Virus record (IMG/VR): IMGVR_UViG_3300020446_000009
Coordinates: 1 to 64,000 of that record
Source: a virus
Length of the DNA: 64,000 bases
Direction: 5' to 3' (one strand)
The position numbers were made by a program, and so were the translations under genes. The notes below the pieces were generated by a model. It saw only the letters and a list, made by a program, of their open reading frames with translations, had not been told where the DNA came from and did no database searches. Position 1 is the stretch's first letter. Every line of letters begins with the position of its first letter. Positions 55,235 to 62,532 of the stretch are shown in pieces.

Positions 55235-55641
55235 TATGTAAAGTTTAATTGTAAATCATCTGATATACCAGTATTTGCTACATAATATTTTATGCTTACC
55301 GTAATTTGATTTCTATCATTATCACTACTTATTCCTAAATCTTCTACTACTACTCTAGGAAAATAAACAGATAATTTTTCTTGGATATCTTCTTTTATAA
55401 AATCCAAATTATCATCTGTAATTTGTGTAAATATAAATTCTCTTAACCCTGCTCCAAATTCAGGATTACCTGGTCTTTCACCTGGGTTAGTAAGAAAATA
55501 ATTTACTAAATTGTTTTTAATAGCATCTTTAGTTTGATAATTGGGGATAAAAACAGAATTTCCAGTAAATGGAATATCTACACCTATAGCTACTCTAGGT
55601 TTAGTATCATTAGGAAATATTTGTTTTGCTCCAAATGCCAT
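55234..55641 (-). CDS. gp25: Baseplate wedge protein gp25 (GPW/gp25 family)
   Basis: 135 residues, the normal length for gp25. The family core LVNYFLTNPGERPGNPEFG and AGLREFIF contains the conserved ER-x-x-NPEFG-x-x-L-(W/R)-x-(Y/F) pattern of T4 gp25 and phage P2 gpW-type wedge proteins. gp25 sits at the inner baseplate and helps start sheath contraction. Its order with the gp6-like gene supports the call. Confidence 0.92.
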   Translation of the reverse strand: MAFGAKQIFPNDTKPRVAIGVDIPFTGNSVFIPNYQTKDAIKNNLVNYFLTNPGERPGNPEFGAGLREFIFTQITDDNLDFIKEDIQEKLSVYFPRVVVEDLGISSDNDRNQITVSIKYYVANTGISDDLQLNFT

Positions 55642-55970
55642 TATTGTCTATTCATTAATCCCATAATTTGATCCATTGATACATTACCTTCAGGCAATTG
55701 ACCATTTGGTCCTGCTGTATCAGTGTTTGTAACTCTTAAAGGTTGATCAATTTGGGATGTATTAAATGAAGCAGCAGTATCACCTAAAATATTTCTATAT
55801 GATTCTCTTAATTCACTTTTACTTTTTGTTGGTGGAGTTGCTACAGGGGCTTTTTCTTGAATTGGTTGTTTATTTGATTTTACAGCCTCTAAAAGAATTT
55901 CTTTTAATTCGTCTTGAATTGCTCCCTTTACTTCTTCTCTAATTAATTTTCTTAGTACGTCTAGTTTCAT
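55641..55970 (-). CDS. Small baseplate-region helical protein
   Basis: 109 residues. The first half is an amphipathic helix (MKLDVLRKLIREEVKGAIQD and on), followed by a Pro/Lys linker and a C-terminal SMDQIMGLMNRQ helix. Such small leaders precede gp25-type genes in some T4-like phages, with no assigned role. The gene overlaps the gp25 start by one base. A candidate promoter lies 22 bases before the ATG. Confidence 0.55.
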   Translation of the reverse strand: MKLDVLRKLIREEVKGAIQDELKEILLEAVKSNKQPIQEKAPVATPPTKSKSELRESYRNILGDTAASFNTSQIDQPLRVTNTDTAGPNGQLPEGNVSMDQIMGLMNRQ

Positions 55971-55991
55971 AATACAGATATAACGTTATTT

Positions 55992-55999
55992 ATAAATAT
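55992..55999 (-). promoter_or_regulatory. Candidate late promoter of the gp25-gp6 unit
   Basis: The coding strand reads AATATTTATAAATAACG, containing both the ATATTTAT motif and a T4-like TATAAATA, ending 22 bases before the ATG at 55970. It is the best place to test which of the two elements matters. Confidence 0.55.
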
Positions 56000-56003
56000 T
56001 AAA

Positions 56004-57329
56004 TTAAAATGCTTTTAAATCGTTTGATTGAATATAATATGCTAATTCATTTATCAATACAGTATCTTCAGCACTAAATGAGGGGTCTCCTTTTACTATC
56101 ACTACCCCTTGAGGATTTTTACCTACAGCTTGTCTTCGTTTTAAATTTCCTACTGCGTTTTGATCTACAGTTTGAACTTCTAAAGTAAATCCATTTACAT
56201 TTTTAGTTGGTTCAACTGCATCCTCAGTTTTAGCTTTATTTTCTAATTCTCTTAATTCAGAATTTATTTCATCTAATTGAGTATCAGGTGCACACTTAAA
56301 TACTAATTGATCTATTGCCTTTAAAATTAACAACAAAATTACAATAGCGGCTACTAAAAAGACAAGGGCAACTATTAGGGCAATATTTAACTGTTTATTA
56401 CTATCAATAAATTCTTGAATTACTTCTCTAACTTTTTGTATTTGCAATAAAGGAATAGGTATAGGAGGTGTAGTAGGGATACCGGCTAATGCAATATTAA
56501 CTTCTTTAAGTTTTAAAGCTATAAAATTAAATAAAACAGCTAGAGCGGTATTGACTGCTACCATTGCATATATTTGATTTAATTGCCTTACAATACTATT
56601 TCTTTTTCTAACAGCTTGTCTTAATTGATCAGGTGTAGGGCATTGGGCTTTTTTTAAATCTGCAAGTTTAGTAATCCCAAATATTACAAGTAAACCAATA
56701 GCTAAAGGAATCAATTTAAATAAAATTATATTTTGCATTTTATAAATTGCCTTTCTCCTAATATTTACTACTTTTTCAGGAATGGAATATGCTAATTGTT
56801 TAGCTTCTTCTATTTTTTCATTTACTTGGTTTCTTACTTCTATAGCAGCTTGTTCAGCCGCCCTTGAGATATTAACTAACCCTTTAGTTTTTATATCAGT
56901 TTTAACTGCTCTTTCACTAGTTAAGACTTCTAAATTTGTAGGTACAAAACCTTTAGCCATTACTAGCAATTGTGTTTGTACTAATGCTTTTTGATTGTAA
57001 GGAAGAATAGGAATACCTAACTCAATAGTAAATTGACCTTGGTCATCACTTTGAACTTGTTTACCCGTAGCTAGTACAGGTTGGATTTTAGCCTTAGATA
57101 GGGGTGTACTTGTAGTTTTATCAAATATTCTTCCTTTAATTTGGTATTTTTCAATTACAGGAATATAGGGTTTTAACCTATTTTCTATTTGTTCTGGGGA
57201 TAGTTGTTCTTTAGTATCTTTAGCCTGTTTTTTTAAATTATTTATATCAAGATCAACACCAATAGCTTTTTTACCCGCTTCGGTTTTTATAAATTCTTTT
57301 GCTAATTGTAAAAGTTCTTTTGATTCCAT
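56004..57329 (-). CDS. Membrane-spanning baseplate-region protein with CarboxypepD_reg-like domain
   Basis: 441 residues. Residues 62-140 resemble a carboxypeptidase-regulatory-like beta-sandwich (IKGRIFDKTTSTPLSKAKI, then DDQGQFTIEL). Three hydrophobic segments of membrane-span length follow at about 201-220, 253-274 and 314-337. Amphipathic and charged helices lie between them. Virion baseplate proteins rarely carry membrane spans. This one, between the gp5-like and gp25-like genes, may be ejected into or inserted in a host membrane, or be a cell-bound assembly factor. The order of neighbours argues for a tail or baseplate role. No T4 homologue is recognised. Confidence 0.6.
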   Translation of the reverse strand: MESKELLQLAKEFIKTEAGKKAIGVDLDINNLKKQAKDTKEQLSPEQIENRLKPYIPVIEKYQIKGRIFDKTTSTPLSKAKIQPVLATGKQVQSDDQGQFTIELGIPILPYNQKALVQTQLLVMAKGFVPTNLEVLTSERAVKTDIKTKGLVNISRAAEQAAIEVRNQVNEKIEEAKQLAYSIPEKVVNIRRKAIYKMQNIILFKLIPLAIGLLVIFGITKLADLKKAQCPTPDQLRQAVRKRNSIVRQLNQIYAMVAVNTALAVLFNFIALKLKEVNIALAGIPTTPPIPIPLLQIQKVREVIQEFIDSNKQLNIALIVALVFLVAAIVILLLILKAIDQLVFKCAPDTQLDEINSELRELENKAKTEDAVEPTKNVNGFTLEVQTVDQNAVGNLKRRQAVGKNPQGVVIVKGDPSFSAEDTVLINELAYYIQSNDLKAF

Positions 57330-58585
57330 TATAATACTTTTACTACTTTAGACTTATATGAATCTTTCTTATCTTCAAAGGCATTTATTGTCTCTACTAA
57401 TTGAGTAGCAATTGAGGGAGCTACTTTTAATGCTGGTTCTGTTGATAATGCGTTAGCTAATTGTTTTAAAGTATCAAGTATACCTTCAAGTTCGGGCATA
57501 AATGTATCACCTAGTATAACAGGTTGATTTGCTTCAGAACTACCTAATTTTAATTCTCCACTTTCAATAGCCATACTACCACTAGTAGAAATTCCAATTC
57601 CTTCATTAGCTGATAAAGAAACTGATTTTTGCCCTGATATTAATACACTATCTTTAGTAGAATTTAATAAAACTCTTTCTGAATTAAGAATTATTTGGGC
57701 TCCCTTATATGAATTAGGATATATAGGTGATTCTTTTAACCCAGTATAATTGGTAGAAGCCGCCTTAATAGGAATAAGTTGATTAGATGTTAAATAAATT
57801 GATGAAAGATCTTTATTTATATCTTCAATTTGTGGGATCCATCCTTCATCCCCCGAGTCTAAAGGTTGTCCATTACGTAATATAGTGATTGGGTTACCTT
57901 CTTCTCCATTTTCAGACCAATTATTTTTATATACTCCATTTGACCTAGCAGTTGAACCTAATCTTATACTATTACTAAATCTTCCTTCAAATATATTATC
58001 ACCTACAAAAGGTAAAACGGGACGAATATCTGATTGTTCATTAAAAGTCCCACCCGTAGGGTTATCTCCCTGTAAATCTATTTCTGTAGACTCATCTTCC
58101 ACTCTCCTAACAGATCCTCCTTCTATAGATTGATAATCTCTACGTTGTTCTGGGTCTTTTTTATTGTCAAAAACATTTGGGTATGCATTATGATGGGGAT
58201 GATTCCAAAGGGATATAGCATTTAGATAATAGTATACTTGAGAAGAACTTTGTTTACCTATCTCAGTATCTGGGAGATGTAAAAGTAAAACTATTTCATT
58301 TACTAATGGATAATTTTTAAATTGTGGAAAAAATGGTTTTGCAATTGGGGTAAAACTATTTTTAAAAGATGGGCTAGATATTGGTTCAAAATTAATAGTT
58401 CCTATTCCGTTCCACCCTCCATATTTTTGAAATTTTTCTTGATTAGTTTCATCTAAAACAATATCCGTTACTCTAGCAGGTATCATTTGTAGTTGCAATT
58501 TTTCAATTGAATCAACTAACTTTGATATATCACTACTAGAATTTAAGGATTGGCCTAAATATGCAATTCCAGTTTTAAGAGCCAT
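57329..58585 (-). CDS. gp5: Baseplate hub/spike protein, gp5-like without lysozyme
   Basis: 418 residues. The N-terminal region (ARVTDIVLDETNQEKFQKYG, then GIGTINFEPI, PFFPQFKNYPLVNEIVLLLH) reads like the OB-fold of T4 gp5 and VgrG-type hub proteins. A repetitive strand-rich C-terminal part (VLISGQKSVSLSANEGI, then GSMAIESGELKLG) resembles the gp5 C-terminal beta-helix spike. No lysozyme catalytic motif is visible between them, so any peptidoglycan-cutting activity must lie elsewhere. It overlaps the upstream small protein by 11 bases. Confidence 0.75.
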   Translation of the reverse strand: MALKTGIAYLGQSLNSSSDISKLVDSIEKLQLQMIPARVTDIVLDETNQEKFQKYGGWNGIGTINFEPISSPSFKNSFTPIAKPFFPQFKNYPLVNEIVLLLHLPDTEIGKQSSSQVYYYLNAISLWNHPHHNAYPNVFDNKKDPEQRRDYQSIEGGSVRRVEDESTEIDLQGDNPTGGTFNEQSDIRPVLPFVGDNIFEGRFSNSIRLGSTARSNGVYKNNWSENGEEGNPITILRNGQPLDSGDEGWIPQIEDINKDLSSIYLTSNQLIPIKAASTNYTGLKESPIYPNSYKGAQIILNSERVLLNSTKDSVLISGQKSVSLSANEGIGISTSGSMAIESGELKLGSSEANQPVILGDTFMPELEGILDTLKQLANALSTEPALKVAPSIATQLVETINAFEDKKDSYKSKVVKVL

Positions 58586-58925
58586 TTTCTTCCTTAAAAT
58601 TATTGTTTAGTTTATCTAATTCCTCTATTAATTGTTGTTTTTCTTCTTCACTAATCCCCAATGCTTCTTCGCCACTAGTATTGTTTAATGCGCGTTGCAC
58701 TATAGTGGCCATTTTAATTAATTGTTCATCGTTTTTGACACCAATTTCTAAATAATCTTTGATGAGAGGAACAATTAAAGTTGCATCACCTATATCTTTT
58801 ACAAGAGGTTTTAATTCAGAAATCAACCCCGAAATTTGGTTTTCTTTCTTTTTTTGGTTATCATAAATTTCACCTAAAATATCCGAAAACTTCTTTTTTC
58901 CAAATACAATGTTATCCAGTGCCAT
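58575..58925 (-). CDS. Small helical protein before gp5
   Basis: 116 residues if started at the ATG at 58925. The longer frame (ATG at 58940) would begin inside the ATATTTAT promoter-like motif, so the shorter start MALDNIVFGKKKFSDILGEI is preferred. It is charged and helical, with an acidic C-terminus (SEEEKQQLIEELDKLNNNF). Its frame overlaps the hub gene by 11 bases, suggesting coupling. No function is recognised; a baseplate assembly factor is possible. Confidence 0.55.
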   Translation of the reverse strand: MALDNIVFGKKKFSDILGEIYDNQKKKENQISGLISELKPLVKDIGDATLIVPLIKDYLEIGVKNDEQLIKMATIVQRALNNTSGEEALGISEEEKQQLIEELDKLNNNFKEENGS

Positions 58926-58938
58926 GATGTTTTTGATC

Positions 58939-58946
58939 ATAAATAT
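58939..58946 (-). promoter_or_regulatory. Candidate late promoter of the hub gene unit
   Basis: The coding strand reads CATATTTATGATCAAAAACATCATG. The motif ends 14 bases before the preferred ATG at 58925, and its last two bases belong to a competing upstream ATG. This spacing supports the downstream start. Confidence 0.5.
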
Positions 58947-58961
58947 GGATATAGTTAAGGG

Positions 58962-59672
58962 TTAGAATCGAGCGTAACCATTTTCAAGGTAAAATATATA
59001 ATTACTCTTAAAAATTTCATGTAACTGGTTAGCTATTTTAGTAATCTTTGGTGTTTTTACATCTACCATTTCACGAATGTAGATATATAATGCTTTTTTA
59101 TTAAAAACATCTAAATCTTCACGTTTACGGAATAATTCCAATATTGCATCCGCTATTTGAGCATCATTTTTTTTAGGAAATAAGTCAAATATATTTTTAG
59201 TAGTATGGGCTACAAATAAATCTATGTATTTATCTAAATCGCTTTTTACAGCATCATCACCCATATTGTAAGTGTAATTTGATCCTTCCTTAGAAAGTTC
59301 ACTTACATCCGTTTTTTTAATCTTTTTATTATAATTTTTAGTATTATATAATATAAGCCAACGTTTAACTATAGTACCAAAATAAGAATAGGCTTTTGCC
59401 CCCCGAGAAGGATCAAATAAATGTATTTTTGATAATAAAAATGTAATTATTTCATGTTGTAGATGCTCCAAATTCTCTACTTCAGTATGGTAGAATTTGA
59501 AAGTATGTATTATATTTTGTGTGAGTTTGAAAAAGGGATAATGAATTTCTTGTTGATATATCATACTACGAACATCAGAATCTGGTTCGTTATTATATCT
59601 TACAATGGCGTTTTCGGTATCCTGGGTAAAATAGTTTTTACTCTTCTTCCTCCTTTTACGAGGTTGTTCCAT
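58962..59672 (-). CDS. gp55: Late transcription sigma factor, T4 gp55-like
   Basis: 236 residues, longer than T4 gp55 (about 185). The core (FFKLTQNIIHTFKFYHTEVE, then LEHLQHEIITFLLSKIHLFD and GAKAYSYFGTIVKRWLI) corresponds to sigma-70 region 2, the part that binds RNA polymerase and the -10 element. The N-terminus is basic (KRRKKSKNYF). gp55-type factors redirect host RNA polymerase to late promoters, in T4 with the gp45 clamp and gp33. This protein would read the ATATTTAT elements in the window, which is a testable pairing. Confidence 0.85.
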   Translation of the reverse strand: MEQPRKRRKKSKNYFTQDTENAIVRYNNEPDSDVRSMIYQQEIHYPFFKLTQNIIHTFKFYHTEVENLEHLQHEIITFLLSKIHLFDPSRGAKAYSYFGTIVKRWLILYNTKNYNKKIKKTDVSELSKEGSNYTYNMGDDAVKSDLDKYIDLFVAHTTKNIFDLFPKKNDAQIADAILELFRKREDLDVFNKKALYIYIREMVDVKTPKITKIANQLHEIFKSNYIFYLENGYARF

Positions 59673-59675
59673 GTT

Positions 59676-59954
59676 TTAACTGTTAGTTTTAAATCGAGAT
59701 AGTGCATTTTGCAACTTTTTTATTTCATTAAAAAACCAACCAATTTCATCATCTGAACTAAAACTACCCCTAGTGTCTAGTTCTTGAAGTTTTTTATCTG
59801 CGTCTTCAATTGATGATCGAAAATTATTAATAAACTCTCGCTGTGATACAATTATATCCTCTGCTTTCTCGTTTTTGATTAAAAGGTTTATGGTCGTATA
59901 TCCAAAGATTACGACCACTGCACCAAGAATGTATATTATTATTTCTAATGTCAT
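59676..59954 (-). CDS. Small membrane-anchored coiled-coil protein
   Basis: 92 residues. One N-terminal membrane segment (IIIYILGAVVVIFGYTTINLL, about 5-25) precedes a charged coiled-coil-like tail. It overlaps the HD-protein start by one base and lies just before gp55. No family is recognised. Some T4-like phages have short membrane proteins here; the function is unknown. Confidence 0.55.
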   Translation of the reverse strand: MTLEIIIYILGAVVVIFGYTTINLLIKNEKAEDIIVSQREFINNFRSSIEDADKKLQELDTRGSFSSDDEIGWFFNEIKKLQNALSRFKTNS

Positions 59955-60733
59955 TATAAACTATCTAACATGGTTTTAAGACCTTCACTTTTAACTGTAT
60001 TTAAAGCCTTAGATTTTAGGTTAGATTTAGGTTTTGACGATAATGTAAAATTTTTCTTTTGATTATCCACGTTATTTTCTCCTCTTAGTTTAGGTAGCCA
60101 TTCTTGTTCAAATTCTATACGAGCAGCCATTAAATCAGCCTGGTGGAGAATATAAGGTAATGAAGTACGTGGTTTTTGTTCGGGCATAAAAGTATGAAGG
60201 TATTTTTTATTAGATTCATCATATAACCCATCATGGGTCTTAATAGCCAACATTTCATTAAATGAATAAGATATATCATGTGCCTGGAGGAGATATAGAC
60301 TTCTATCAGGTACGGAAGCAAAGGGTACTTTAGTATTAAACATATAATTTTCCCCTAGCTTATCTTTTCTCCATTGATCAGTTTGAGGTATATAGGAGGC
60401 ATTTTCTTCATCCCCCATTTTACCTAAATCATGATTAATAGCAGAAAATACTAATTCTTCAATAGTAAAAGTACTAGTATCAACACCTTCTTCTTTCCAC
60501 AATTCATATTGTTTAAGAGAACACCTAACTACTCTGTTTACATGATCTACATAACCTCCAGGAAAGGCACTATGATATTCTTTTTTATGGGCAGCGGGCA
60601 TCATTACGATACGCTCCTCATATTTTTTATAAAATTCTAATAATTTTTCTTTTCTATTAGATGAAATATGTGTTCTTATATTATCAAGAAATATTCCCCA
60701 ATTTGATTGGATTTTTTCGGCTGTCAAACTCAT
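59954..60733 (-). CDS. HD-domain phosphohydrolase
   Basis: 259 residues. The HD motif set is visible: H64 in GGYVDHVNRVV, the H101-D102 pair in AINHDLGKMGDEE, and a later QAHDISYSF-type segment. HD proteins are metal-dependent phosphohydrolases acting on nucleotides, (p)ppGpp or cyclic dinucleotides. A role in nucleotide turnover, or in neutralising a signalling nucleotide made as a host defence, would fit a phage. The substrate is not deducible. The C-terminal 30 residues are Lys-rich and probably disordered. Confidence 0.78.
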   Translation of the reverse strand: MSLTAEKIQSNWGIFLDNIRTHISSNRKEKLLEFYKKYEERIVMMPAAHKKEYHSAFPGGYVDHVNRVVRCSLKQYELWKEEGVDTSTFTIEELVFSAINHDLGKMGDEENASYIPQTDQWRKDKLGENYMFNTKVPFASVPDRSLYLLQAHDISYSFNEMLAIKTHDGLYDESNKKYLHTFMPEQKPRTSLPYILHQADLMAARIEFEQEWLPKLRGENNVDNQKKNFTLSSKPKSNLKSKALNTVKSEGLKTMLDSL

Positions 60734-60736
60734 ATA

Positions 60737-60934
60737 TTAGTATTTATTAAGTTCGCTTGATGCCATAGGCTCCGCCTCAACCATACTTCTAAGTTCTTCA
60801 ACAATCCCTCCAGCTTTAACAATATTAGCTTTATAGGATTCAATAGGAGCTTGTGTATTAACAATACCTTGAAGTGTTGCTAATGTTGCCTCTAAATTGT
60901 CTAGTTTTCGATTAATTAAATTTCTATTTCTCAT
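60737..60934 (-). CDS. Small coiled-coil protein
   Basis: 65 residues, mostly one helix (RKLDNLEATLATLQGIVNTQ and on). It lies directly before the HD gene, with its own leader of about 70 bases from the motif at 61007. No function is recognised. The 112-base region 60935-61046 holds a G/C-rich palindromic patch (CCCCCCGGG and GGTTATAACC) and no other gene. Confidence 0.5.
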   Translation of the reverse strand: MRNRNLINRKLDNLEATLATLQGIVNTQAPIESYKANIVKAGGIVEELRSMVEAEPMASSELNKY

Positions 60935-61046
60935 AACTCATTTTTTTTAAAATTCCCCCCGGGTTATAACCTTTGTTCCTATCCCTTTTTTCATACAACC
61001 CGTGATATAAATATACAAGAAAGGGATTATTTTGTCACGCTATTTT
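60935..61046 (-). promoter_or_regulatory. Intergenic leader with G/C patch and candidate late promoter at 61007
   Basis: The coding strand has GTATATTTATATCACGGG at about 61001-61014, then about 70 bases to the ATG at 60934. That stretch includes a perfect GGTTATAACC palindrome next to CCCGGGGGG. The long leader resembles that at 34878-34945, so a structured 5' untranslated region is possible. Confidence 0.35.
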
Positions 61047-61466
61047 TTAAATTTTATTAGTAATCTTATAAATTTTGTGAAGATGCGCACATTTTTCGTA
61101 TTCTTCTCGTTCTTCAAAAAATCTTATTATTAATTTTAGTGTTTCTAACAAAACAGGTATATTCTGTTTGGTAAGAGCATAAAGATGATTACTTTTATCT
61201 ATATCTATATCTTTAATGTAATACCAAGCTCTATTAAATACGGTAAATTCTGAAGATTTTTTAGTCCCTATTTCATCAAAACTACCATCTACCTTTTTAA
61301 AGAATGCTTTTATTTTTTCATTAAACACAATATTATTATTTATCAATTTCATAAACATCCCAATTTTACCTTCGGGTGTTGACATAAAATCAATATATAT
61401 TTCCTTAGCTGGGGTGCTGTTTTTTCCATCATCAAACAACCCAAATATTTTGTTTATATTAGGCAC
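61047..61466 (-). CDS. Helical protein of unknown function, GTG start
   Basis: 139 residues beginning with GTG (read as Met), PNINKIFGLFDDGKN. The protein is mainly helical with several tyrosine-containing turns (AWYYIKDIDIDKS, CAHLHKIYKI). It has no named domain. The start overlaps the stop region of the small gene 61459..61638 by eight bases, so the two are probably co-translated. No function can be inferred. Confidence 0.5.
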   Translation of the reverse strand: MPNINKIFGLFDDGKNSTPAKEIYIDFMSTPEGKIGMFMKLINNNIVFNEKIKAFFKKVDGSFDEIGTKKSSEFTVFNRAWYYIKDIDIDKSNHLYALTKQNIPVLLETLKLIIRFFEEREEYEKCAHLHKIYKITNKI

Positions 61467-61638
61467 TACCTTGCAGTTTTAATTGTTTATACGCTATATA
61501 ACCTGCATCACATAATGGGATTTCCTCTGATTCTTTGATTGAAGCACTTAATTTAGTCCATTCCCTAAAAAACCCCTTTTTATGGGCTTTAAGACCTGTC
61601 TCCTCATAAAACTTGGCATCAAACTGTTCCATTGCCAT
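61459..61638 (-). CDS. Small protein, 59 residues
   Basis: I translated this frame by hand: MAMEQFDAKFYEETGLKAHK and onward to a C-terminal LQGSA. It is charged, with a CDAGYIAYKQLKL end, and no family is recognised. The ATATTTAT motif ends only two bases upstream of the first ATG, so the internal ATG at 61632 may be the real start. It overlaps both neighbours slightly, as operon genes in this phage do. Confidence 0.55.
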   Translation of the reverse strand: MAMEQFDAKFYEETGLKAHKKGFFREWTKLSASIKESEEIPLCDAGYIAYKQLKLQGSA

Positions 61639-61639
61639 T

Positions 61640-61647
61640 ATAAATAT
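61640..61647 (-). promoter_or_regulatory. ATATTTAT motif abutting the 59-residue gene
   Basis: The coding strand reads AATATTTATAATGGCAATG. If this is a -10-type element, transcription would start near or beyond the first ATG, suggesting a leaderless message or the internal start at 61632. Confidence 0.35.
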
Positions 61648-61835
61648 TAATCTAACTTCTCTATTTCGGTTTCTTTTTCTTTGATTTTATCACAAATATT
61701 ACTAAAACTTTTAACAATATCTATTTTATCCTTATTATCAGGATGATATTGCCATAAATCTTCAGCCATACGATTTAATACAATAAGATCGTTAACTAAA
61801 TTTTCTCTGTGTTGTTCTAAAGTTATTTCTTTCAT
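61647..61835 (-). CDS. Small helical protein
   Basis: 62 residues (MKEITLEQHRENLVNDLIVL and on), charged and helical, with no named domain. It overlaps the lipoprotein gene stop by one base (TAATG arrangement), suggesting coupled translation. Function unknown. Confidence 0.5.
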   Translation of the reverse strand: MKEITLEQHRENLVNDLIVLNRMAEDLWQYHPDNKDKIDIVKSFSNICDKIKEKETEIEKLD

Positions 61836-62467
61836 TAGTCTACAATTATTTTTAATTCATGTTCTGTTATTTCACTCCAACCTTTATCTGTATTAAATGT
61901 TGCTTTAACATAAACGGATAAGGTATCACCTTTCATTCGGTTATCCAAATAAAATTGTTGCCTGGGTTTATAAGTATATTTACTATAAGTGGCAAATAAT
62001 CTATCTGAATAAGGGCAATCAAAACAAGTATTTTTAGTAATTTGATAACCCGCTATATTTAAAGGTTCCATTAATTTAGCTATATCGCTTATATCATAAG
62101 TTATATTACCAACAGGTATTTGAGCACCAGTTTGAGTTTGTAACCCAAAAGGAGAGTATACAGGTATAGTAAAGGATAAATCATCAAATGCAACCCAATA
62201 ATTACTATCATAAGCAACTTCAACTAATGGTACATCATTAACAACATATTCTTCATACAACTCATCTAATTTTCCAGCTACAGTAAAATACTTTGGACCC
62301 CAATATTCGACGTGCCAATACCCATTACCATCTTGATATGATTTAGGTGAATCAACATAAAATACAGAATCACATCTTCCATCTTTACACGGATAAAAAT
62401 CAATATCATCCTGTTTATCACAGGCAATTAGAAATACAAATGGGATTAAAATTAATTTTTTAAACAT
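61835..62467 (-). CDS. Phage-encoded lipoprotein with possible surface-export signal
   Basis: 210 residues. A type II signal peptide (MFKKLILIPFVFLIAC) ends in the lipobox LIAC with cysteine 16 as lipidation site. The next residues, DKQDDID, form a charged patch like the lipoprotein export signals that place Bacteroidota lipoproteins on the outer surface. The rest is a soluble beta-rich domain with a C-F-D-C-P-Y cysteine pair and no family known to me. Phage lipoproteins such as T5 Llp block receptors and exclude other phages, so superinfection exclusion is a possible role. The gene has the hairpin at 62490..62521 just before its start. Confidence 0.75.
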   Translation of the reverse strand: MFKKLILIPFVFLIACDKQDDIDFYPCKDGRCDSVFYVDSPKSYQDGNGYWHVEYWGPKYFTVAGKLDELYEEYVVNDVPLVEVAYDSNYWVAFDDLSFTIPVYSPFGLQTQTGAQIPVGNITYDISDIAKLMEPLNIAGYQITKNTCFDCPYSDRLFATYSKYTYKPRQQFYLDNRMKGDTLSVYVKATFNTDKGWSEITEHELKIIVD

Positions 62468-62489
62468 AACCTTTATTTATAGTATAAAT

Positions 62490-62521
62490 GTACGAAAGGC
62501 TCCCTGGGGAGCCAAACGTAC
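62490..62521 (-). promoter_or_regulatory. GC-rich stem-loop between DUF932 and lipoprotein genes
   Basis: The plus strand reads GTACG-AAA-GGCTCCC-TG-GGGAGCC-AAA-CGTAC, an inner 7-bp stem inside a 5-bp outer stem. It lies after the DUF932 stop and 23 bases before the lipoprotein ATG. On the coding strand only a short TTT follows the inner stem, so it is at best a weak terminator and may be an operator. A related element occurs at 63383. Confidence 0.55.
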
Positions 62522-62532
62522 TATATAGAAAT

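Noticed and set aside
58926-58940. Upstream ATG for 58575..58925
   Set aside because: It overlaps the promoter-like motif; the next ATG gives better spacing.
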